Positions 6,221 to 10,494 of a stretch of 10,494 bases of DNA are shown here, piece after piece. The stretch is from an uncultured Thermomonas sp. (GTDB lineage: Bacteria; Pseudomonadota; Gammaproteobacteria; Xanthomonadales; Xanthomonadaceae), in contig CAMLJA010000046.1 in NCBI GenBank assembly GCA_946480065.1, forward strand, positions 1 to 10,494. Reading direction: 5' to 3'. The notes beneath the pieces are model-generated. The model made no database searches, had not been told where the DNA came from, and worked only from the letters and a program-made list of their open reading frames with translations. Each line of letters opens with the position of its first letter. Position 1 is the first letter of the stretch. The position numbers and the translations under genes were made by a program.

Positions 6221-7272
6221 GCCGCGGTCCCGATGCGCTCGAGCCGGTAGCTGCCGTCCAGCACGCGCCGGACCCAGGGCTGGTTGCCGAGGTACCAGTC
6301 CACCGTCTCGGCGATGCCGCGCTCGAAGCTGTACTTCGGCTCCCAGCCCAGCTCGTCGCGCAGCTTGCTGGCGTCGATGGCGTAGCGGCGGTCGTGGCCC
6401 GGGCGGTCGGCGACGAAGGTGATCTGCGACTCGCGCGGCAGGCCGTCCTCGCGCGGGCGGCGCGCGTCCAACAGCGCGCAGATCGCCTTCACCACCTCGA
6501 TGTTCTGCTTCTCGGCGTTGCCGCCGACGTTGTAGGTCTCGCCCACCCGGCCCTTCGCAAGCACCGTGCGGATCGCCTCGCAGTGGTCGGCCACGAACAG
6601 CCAGTCGCGCACCTGCCTGCCGTCGCCATAGACCGGCAGCGGCTCGCCGGCCAGCGCCTTGGCGATCACCAGCGGGACGAGCTTTTCGGGGAAGTGGTAC
6701 GGGCCATAGTTGTTGCTGCAGTTGGTGGTCAGCACCGGCAGCCCGTAGGTGTGGTGGAAGGCGCGCACCAGGTGGTCGGAGGCGGCCTTGGACGCCGAAT
6801 ACGGCGAGTTGGGCGCGTACGGCGTGTCCTCGGTGAACTTGCCGGTCTCGCCCAGCGAGCCGTAGACCTCGTCGGTGGAGACGTGCAGCAAGCGGAAGTC
6901 GTCCTTCGCCCCGCCCTCCAGCCCCTTCCAGTGATCGCGCACCGCCTCCAGCAGCGCCAGCGTGCCGACCACGTTGGTCTGGATGAAGGCCGCCGGGCCG
7001 TCGATCGAGCGATCGACGTGGCTTTCCGCGGCGAAGTTCACCACCGCGTCGGGCCGGTGCTCGGCCAGCAGCCGCGCCACCAGCGCGCGGTCGCCGATGT
7101 CGCCGTGGACGAACACGTGGTTCGGGTCGTGCTCGATCGAGGCGAGGGTGTCGCGGTTGCCGGCGTAGGTCAGCGCGTCCAGGTTCACCACCCGGATGCC
7201 GCGGGCCACCGCGTCCAGCACGAAGTTGCCGCCGATGAAACCGGCGCCGCCGGTAACGAGCCAAGTGGTCAT
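6217..7272 (-). CDS. rmlB: dTDP-glucose 4,6-dehydratase
   Basis: RmlB oxidises, dehydrates and re-reduces dTDP-glucose to dTDP-4-dehydro-6-deoxyglucose using bound NAD+. The 351 residues carry the extended-SDR signature: TGGAGFIG (7-14), [12 protein letters not shown] (79-90), the catalytic Thr133-Asp134-Glu135 in STDEVYG, Tyr158/Lys162 in YSASK and [15 protein letters not shown]. Length and motifs fit a functional enzyme. The start at 7272 (MTTWLVTGG) is supported by AAGGA at 7284-7280, 7 bases upstream on the - strand. Only 22 bp separate it from the ssb stop, with no promoter visible between, so the rhamnose operon is probably transcribed from ssb. Confidence 0.96.
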   Translation of the reverse strand: MTTWLVTGGAGFIGGNFVLDAVARGIRVVNLDALTYAGNRDTLASIEHDPNHVFVHGDIGDRALVARLLAEHRPDAVVNFAAESHVDRSIDGPAAFIQTNVVGTLALLEAVRDHWKGLEGGAKDDFRLLHVSTDEVYGSLGETGKFTEDTPYAPNSPYSASKAASDHLVRAFHHTYGLPVLTTNCSNNYGPYHFPEKLVPLVIAKALAGEPLPVYGDGRQVRDWLFVADHCEAIRTVLAKGRVGETYNVGGNAEKQNIEVVKAICALLDARRPREDGLPRESQITFVADRPGHDRRYAIDASKLRDELGWEPKYSFERGIAETVDWYLGNQPWVRRVLDGSYRLERIGTAA

Positions 7273-7294
7273 GCCAGCATCCTTGCCGTGGGGA

Positions 7295-7804
7295 TCAGAA
7301 CGGGATGTCGTCGTCGAACGGCACGTCGTCGAAGTTCGCCGGCGGGGCCTTAGGCGCCGCGGCCGGCTCGCGCCGCTGCGCGGTCTGCCGCTGCGGGCGG
7401 TCGCCGCCGTAGCCGCCACCACTGCCGCCGCCGCGCTGGAAGCCGCCTCCCTCGCCGCCGCCGCGCTGGCCATCGCCGCCGCCCAGCATCTGCATCTCGT
7501 CGCCCACGATGTCGGTGGTGTAGTGCTTCACCCCGTCCTTCTCGTAGCTGCCGTACTCGATGCGGCCCTCGATGTAGACCTGGCGGCCCTTCTTCAGGTA
7601 CTCCGCGGCGATCTCGCCCAGCTTGCCGAACAGCTTGACCCGGTGCCACTCGGTCTTTTCCTGCTGGTTGCCGTCCTTGTCCTTGCGCACGGACGTGGTG
7701 GCCAGGGACAGCGTGGTGATCGCCATCCCGCCCTGGGTGTACTTCACGTCCGGGTCGTTGCCCAGGTTGCCGACCAGGATCACCTTGTTGACGCCGCGTG
7801 CCAT
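7295..7804 (-). CDS. ssb: Single-stranded DNA-binding protein
   Basis: SSB coats single-stranded DNA in replication, repair and recombination and recruits partners through its acidic tip. The 169-residue protein has an N-terminal OB fold (about 1-110; [56 protein letters not shown]), a glycine-rich linker (about 107-135, with two QRGGG units) and the tip [11 protein letters not shown] at the C-terminus. ATG 7804 is preceded by GAGGAA about 5 bases upstream, and a TATACT -10-like box lies a further 40 bp away. It diverges from ispB and is followed after 22 bp by rmlB. Confidence 0.97.
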   Translation of the reverse strand: MARGVNKVILVGNLGNDPDVKYTQGGMAITTLSLATTSVRKDKDGNQQEKTEWHRVKLFGKLGEIAAEYLKKGRQVYIEGRIEYGSYEKDGVKHYTTDIVGDEMQMLGGGDGQRGGGEGGGFQRGGGSGGGYGGDRPQRQTAQRREPAAAPKAPPANFDDVPFDDDIPF

Positions 7805-7850
7805 GTTCTTCCTCGAATCGCTGCCGTCCCGAGCGGACGACGGACAGTGG

Positions 7851-7856
7851 AGTATA
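7851..7856 (-). promoter_or_regulatory. Candidate -10 box of ssb (and perhaps ssb-rmlBACD)
   Basis: On the - strand the sequence reads TATACT, five of six matches to the sigma-70 -10 consensus, inside a GC-rich intergenic stretch where AT-rich hexamers are rare. It would give a leader of about 40 bases before the ssb ATG at 7804. No clear -35 hexamer is seen at 16-18 bp, and no LexA-like box is apparent. Confidence 0.5.
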
Positions 7857-7919
7857 GCCGCCGCCCCGCGGCCACCGGCAGACCGCCCGGCCGCGGGTCG
7901 GGGAACCCCGCGCCCCGCC

Positions 7920-7925
7920 TATAAT
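7920..7925 (+). promoter_or_regulatory. Candidate -10 box of ispB
   Basis: TATAAT is a perfect -10 consensus 27 bases before the ispB ATG at 7953. Transcription would start around 7932 and leave a leader of about 20 bases with no evident Shine-Dalgarno sequence. The bases 17 upstream (GTCGGG) do not resemble a -35 box. It faces away from the TATACT of ssb, and the two boxes are 63 bp apart. Confidence 0.55.
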
Positions 7926-7952
7926 CCCGGGCTGCCCGCCACGACGCGCCCC

Positions 7953-8954
7953 ATGCCCGACCACGCCCCCACCGCCCCGCGGCCGCCCGACCTGGCCGCC
8001 ATCCAGGCCCTGGCCGCCCCGGAGATGGCCGCCGTGGACGCGCTGATCCGGCGGCGGCTGGCCTCGGACGTGGTGCTGGTCAACCAGGTGGCCGAGTACA
8101 TCATCGGCGCCGGCGGCAAGCGGCTGCGGCCGATGCTGCTGCTGCTGGCGGCCGGGGCGCTGGGCCACCGCGGCGCGGACGCCCACCAGCTGGCGGCGGT
8201 GGTTGAGTTCATCCACACCTCCACCCTGCTGCACGACGACGTGGTCGACGAATCCGACCTGCGCCGCGGCCGCAAGACCGCGAACGCGGTGTGGGGCAAC
8301 GCGGCCTCGGTGCTGGTCGGCGATTTCCTGTATTCGCGCAGCTTCCAGCTGATGGTGGAGCTGGGGCGGATGGACGTGCAGCAGATCCTGGCCGATACCA
8401 CCAACACCATCGCCGAGGGCGAGGTGCTGCAGCTGCTGCACGTGCGCAACCCCGACACTGACGAGGCCGCCTACCTGCGGGTGATCGAGCGCAAGACTGC
8501 GATCCTGTTCGCCGCCGCCACCCGCCTGGGCGCGCTGCTGGCCGGCGCGGATGCCGCCACCCAGCAGGCGCTGCACGACTACGGCCTGCACCTGGGCTAC
8601 GCCTTCCAGATCGCCGACGACGTGCTGGACTACGCGTCCGACGCCACCACGATGGGCAAGAACCTGGGCGACGACCTGGCCGAGGGCAAGATGACCCTGC
8701 CGCTGATCCACGCGATGGCGCACGCGGATGCGGCCACCCGCGCCGAACTGCGGCGGATCGTGGAGGACGGCGACCTCGACGGCATGCCGGCGGTGCTGGC
8801 CGCCATCGAGCGCAGCGGCGGCCTGGACTACAGCCGCGCCCGCGCCCGGGCCTACGCCCGGGACGCCGAGGCGGCGCTGGCCGGGCTGGGCGAGAACCCG
8901 CACCTGGCCGCGCTGCGCGGCCTGGCCGCCTACGCGGTCGGCCGCGACCACTGA
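7953..8954 (+). CDS. ispB: Octaprenyl diphosphate synthase (all-trans polyprenyl diphosphate synthase)
   Basis: IspB extends farnesyl diphosphate with isopentenyl diphosphate units to make the isoprenoid tail of ubiquinone/menaquinone. The 333-residue protein is an all-trans prenyltransferase of usual length: IPP-binding GGKRLRP (54-60), first aspartate-rich motif LLHDDVVDESDLRRGR with Asp95/Asp96/Asp99, second motif Asp222/Asp223/Asp226 in QIADDVLDY, and GDDLAEGKMTLP (239-250). Small residues before the first DDxxD (Ser90, Thr91) agree with a long-chain product; the exact chain length (C40) is inferred from proteobacterial relatives. ATG 7953 is chosen because it lies 27 bp after a perfect -10 box; the open frame reaches back to 7623 but that part is antisense to ssb. 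No ribosome binding site is evident. Confidence 0.93.
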   Translation: MPDHAPTAPRPPDLAAIQALAAPEMAAVDALIRRRLASDVVLVNQVAEYIIGAGGKRLRPMLLLLAAGALGHRGADAHQLAAVVEFIHTSTLLHDDVVDESDLRRGRKTANAVWGNAASVLVGDFLYSRSFQLMVELGRMDVQQILADTTNTIAEGEVLQLLHVRNPDTDEAAYLRVIERKTAILFAAATRLGALLAGADAATQQALHDYGLHLGYAFQIADDVLDYASDATTMGKNLGDDLAEGKMTLPLIHAMAHADAATRAELRRIVEDGDLDGMPAVLAAIERSGGLDYSRARARAYARDAEAALAGLGENPHLAALRGLAAYAVGRDH

Positions 8955-8969
8955 GCCGCGGGGTTCAGT
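8950..8969. terminator. Stem-loop containing the stop codons of ispB and the dienelactone hydrolase gene
   Basis: ACTGAGCC (8950-8957) and GGTTCAGT (8962-8969) form an 8-bp stem with one G-U pair on the + transcript (a C-A mismatch on the - transcript) around a 4-base GCGG loop. Each arm contains one stop codon: TGA 8952-8954 of ispB and the TGA read from 8967-8965 on the - strand. A stem at a tail-to-tail junction suggests a bidirectional terminator, although no T-tract follows on either side. Confidence 0.45.
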
Positions 8970-9747
8970 CGCGCGCGGCGAACCGCTCCGCGAAGAAGGC
9001 GTGCATCATCGCGTAGGCCCGGCGCGCGGCGCGCGGGTCGTACTTGCAGCCGGGCTTGTCGGCCGTTTCCAGCGCGAAGCAGTGGACCGCGCCGCTGAAG
9101 TTGACGAACTGCCAGTCCGCGCCGGCGCGGTCCATTTCCTCCTCGAACGGCACGATGGCGTCCTTCTGGCCGGCATCGTCGGCACCGTTGAGCACCAGCA
9201 GCGGGGTTTTCACCGAATCCGGCGCGGCCGGCGCCTCGGTGTGCAGCCCGCCGTGGAAGGTGGCGATGCCGGCCAGCTCGACCCCGCTGCGGGCCAGCTC
9301 CAGCACCGAGGAGCCGCCGAAGCAGAAGCCGAACGCGCCGATCCGGCCGGCGTCCAGCGGCACCTTGCCGGCCTGGCCGCGGAAGGCCTGCAGCGCGGCC
9401 TGCATGCGCTCGCGCATCACCTGCGGGCGCGGGTACAGCTTGCCGACCTGGGCCGCGGCCTGCTTGTTATCGGCCGGCCGCACGCCCTTGCCGTACATGT
9501 CGACCACGAACACCACGTAGTCCTTGCCGGCCTGCTGGCGCGCCTTGTCCAGCGCGGCCGGGGTCACCCCGTACCAGTCCGGCACCATCAGCAGCCCCGG
9601 GCGCCGGTCTGCGGAGGCGTCGTCGTAGACCACGTAGCCGCTGAAGCGGTCCTGGCCCACCGTCCATTCCACCGGCCGGGTTTGCATGGCGGCCAGGGCG
9701 GGCGCGGCGGCGAACAGCAGTCCGAGGGCGAGCAGGATGCGGCGCAT
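8965..9747 (-). CDS. Exported dienelactone hydrolase family protein
   Basis: This 260-residue alpha/beta hydrolase has an N-terminal signal peptide (RR at 2-3, hydrophobic core 4-14, likely cleavage after ALA19 or A20), so it is expected in the periplasm or outside. The dienelactone-hydrolase triad is present: nucleophile Cys142 in GFCFGGS, an Asp in NGADD (190/191) and His222 in GAVHCF; the spacing agrees with Pseudomonas DLH (about 48 and 31 residues). The conserved VPDWYG (55-60) and VVDMYGKG (81-88) segments also fit. The natural substrate is unknown; the family includes carboxymethylenebutenolidases and other esterases. ATG 9747 has an excellent ribosome binding site. It follows murD by 68 bp, across a strong inverted repeat, and converges on ispB with 10 bp between the stop codons. 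Confidence 0.9.
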   Translation of the reverse strand: MRRILLALGLLFAAAPALAAMQTRPVEWTVGQDRFSGYVVYDDASADRRPGLLMVPDWYGVTPAALDKARQQAGKDYVVFVVDMYGKGVRPADNKQAAAQVGKLYPRPQVMRERMQAALQAFRGQAGKVPLDAGRIGAFGFCFGGSSVLELARSGVELAGIATFHGGLHTEAPAAPDSVKTPLLVLNGADDAGQKDAIVPFEEEMDRAGADWQFVNFSGAVHCFALETADKPGCKYDPRAARRAYAMMHAFFAERFAARD

Positions 9748-9754
9748 GTGGATC

Positions 9755-9760
9755 TCCTCC
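9755..9760 (-). promoter_or_regulatory. Shine-Dalgarno sequence of the dienelactone hydrolase gene
   Basis: On the - strand GGAGGA stands 7 bases before the ATG at 9747. It fixes this start and the signal peptide that follows, and shows that the gene is translated independently of murD. Confidence 0.7.
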
Positions 9761-9781
9761 AGTGCCGGCGACGGGAAGCGG

Positions 9782-9810
9782 CCCGGGTCCCGCCGGCGCG
9801 GGGACCCGGG
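9782..9810. terminator. Perfect 10-bp inverted repeat between murD and the dienelactone hydrolase gene
   Basis: CCCGGGTCCC (9782-9791) and GGGACCCGGG (9801-9810) are exact reverse complements around a 9-base loop. The repeat starts 6 bases after the murD stop. Such a GC-rich stem would be very stable in RNA, but no U-run follows in either direction. It may end or attenuate murD transcription, protect the mRNA 3' end, or be a protein-binding palindrome. No separate -10 box is evident between it and the hydrolase start. Confidence 0.5.
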
Positions 9811-9815
9811 TCCGG

Positions 9816-10494
9816 TCAGGCGATCCCCATGCCGGCGATGCCGGCGATCGCCTCCGGGTCGAAGCCCGCCAGCTCGGCGAAGTGCCGGCCGCGGGCCACG
9901 TAATCCTTGTACGCGCCGAAGCTGGGGGCGCCCGGCGACAGCAGCACCACGCCGCCGTCGGGCAGCGCGGCGCGCGCGCGCTGCAGCGCCTGCGCCAGTC
10001 CGTCGGCTTCGGCCAGTTCGAACGTGCGCCCCTCTACGGCCCGCAGCAGCGCATGGATGCGCGGGCCGTTCTGGCCCATGGTGACGATGGCGCGCGGCGC
10101 CTCGCCGCGCATCGCGGCGGCGAAGTCGTCCCACGGCAGGCCGCGGTCGTGGCCGCCCACCAGCAGCGCCACCGGGCGGTCGCGGTACACCGCCAGCGCC
10201 GCCAGGGTGGCGTGCGGCGTGGTGCTGATGGAATCGTTGACGTACAGCAGGCCGTCTCGCTCGCCCAGCACCTGCAGGCGGTTCGGCAGCGGCCGGTAGC
10301 CGGCGGCGTGCGGCGCCAGCGCCGCCGCGTCCAGCCCGTACGCCTCCAGCGCGGCCAGCACCGCGCACAGGTTGCCGCGGTTGTGGCGGCCGGGCAGCGG
10401 CGTGTTGGCGGTGTCGAACACCGCCTGGTCGCCGCGATGCACGATCTCGCCGCGCATGTGCCAGCCCTGCGGCTGGTTGAACCAGACCACTTCG
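9816..10494 (-). CDS. murD2: MurD-family UDP-N-acetylmuramoyl-L-alanine--glutamate ligase, C-terminal part, probably MurD2-type (5' truncated)
   Basis: The frame enters at the window's right edge and ends with TGA at 9818-9816, so about 226 C-terminal residues are visible. They cover the end of the central ATPase domain and the C-terminal Mur ligase domain: [40 protein letters not shown] (about 10241-10203), LLVGGHDRG and [15 protein letters not shown] (about 9942-9899). Mur ligases join an amino acid to UDP-MurNAc peptides with ATP in the cytosol. Canonical E. coli MurD has NDSKATN where this protein has NDSISTT, replacing a Lys of the D-Glu site. That matches my recollection of MurD2 of Xanthomonas oryzae, which adds L-Glu before the epimerase MurL inverts it. 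The ligase family is firm; the MurD2 subtype is inferred. The GTG at 10490 is an internal codon, not the start. Confidence 0.8.
   Translation of the reverse strand, partial: EVVWFNQPQGWHMRGEIVHRGDQAVFDTANTPLPGRHNRGNLCAVLAALEAYGLDAAALAPHAAGYRPLPNRLQVLGERDGLLYVNDSISTTPHATLAALAVYRDRPVALLVGGHDRGLPWDDFAAAMRGEAPRAIVTMGQNGPRIHALLRAVEGRTFELAEADGLAQALQRARAALPDGGVVLLSPGAPSFGAYKDYVARGRHFAELAGFDPEAIAGIAGMGIA

Noticed and set aside
7623..7952. Upstream extension of the ispB frame
   Set aside because: It is antisense to ssb and lies upstream of the perfect -10 box at 7920-7925; IspB of usual length starts at 7953.
7350..8951. Long - strand open frame (533 codons) across ssb and ispB
   Set aside because: It is antisense to ispB and out of frame with ssb; the translation shows no domain.
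9816..10490. GTG at 10490 as the start of the murD gene
   Set aside because: The frame continues past it to the window edge, and the visible part covers only the latter half of a Mur ligase, so the true start lies outside.
1..10494. CRISPR arrays, insertion sequences, tRNA/rRNA genes, riboswitches and attachment sites
   Set aside because: I looked for spaced repeats, transposase motifs, cloverleaf signatures and terminal repeats and saw none; there is also no gene-free stretch longer than about 150 bases.

Overview
The window is very GC-rich (roughly 70 %), densely packed chromosomal DNA whose genes look like those of a Xanthomonadaceae/Lysobacteraceae gammaproteobacterium (Lysobacter, Luteimonas or a relative). 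The placement rests on overall protein character, on a murD of the divergent type described from Xanthomonas, and on an octaprenyl-diphosphate-synthase-like gene. No mobile element, CRISPR, tRNA or rRNA is visible, and composition is even throughout, so it reads as core or stable accessory chromosome.

Region A (1-1890, + strand) is a tight five-gene array: the last 28 codons of what looks like an SPFH/band-7 membrane protein, a 29-residue single-span membrane peptide (106-195) with a strong ribosome binding site, an Arc-type ribbon-helix-helix protein, a DUF4177 protein and an exported DUF3887-alpha/beta hydrolase. Gaps are 16 and 6 bp, followed by overlaps of 11 and 4 bp. The joint function is unknown, and this is the best candidate here for an undescribed system.

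Region B (2019-3886, + strand) is a two-gene unit joined by a 4-bp overlap: a VanY-type M15 metallopeptidase with no signal peptide, then an OafA-like membrane acyltransferase. Its stop codon interlocks with that of the convergent rmlD.

Region C (7804-3883, - strand) is ssb followed after 22 bp by a complete dTDP-L-rhamnose pathway in the order rmlB-rmlA-rmlC-rmlD, every junction overlapping by 4 bp. RmlA makes dTDP-glucose, RmlB dehydrates it, RmlC epimerises it and RmlD reduces it to dTDP-rhamnose. No glycosyltransferase is present in the window, so the destination polysaccharide is not shown.

Region D (7805-10494): ispB (+), for the side chain of respiratory quinones, diverges from ssb across a 148-bp region with a -10-like box on each strand. 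It converges on a dienelactone-hydrolase-like secreted protein (-), which lies downstream of a 5'-truncated murD (-). The murD C-terminal domain lacks the canonical MurD D-Glu-site motif and resembles MurD2, the L-glutamate-adding ligase of Xanthomonas. Strong inverted repeats sit between murD and the dienelactone hydrolase gene and at the ispB/hydrolase stop codons.
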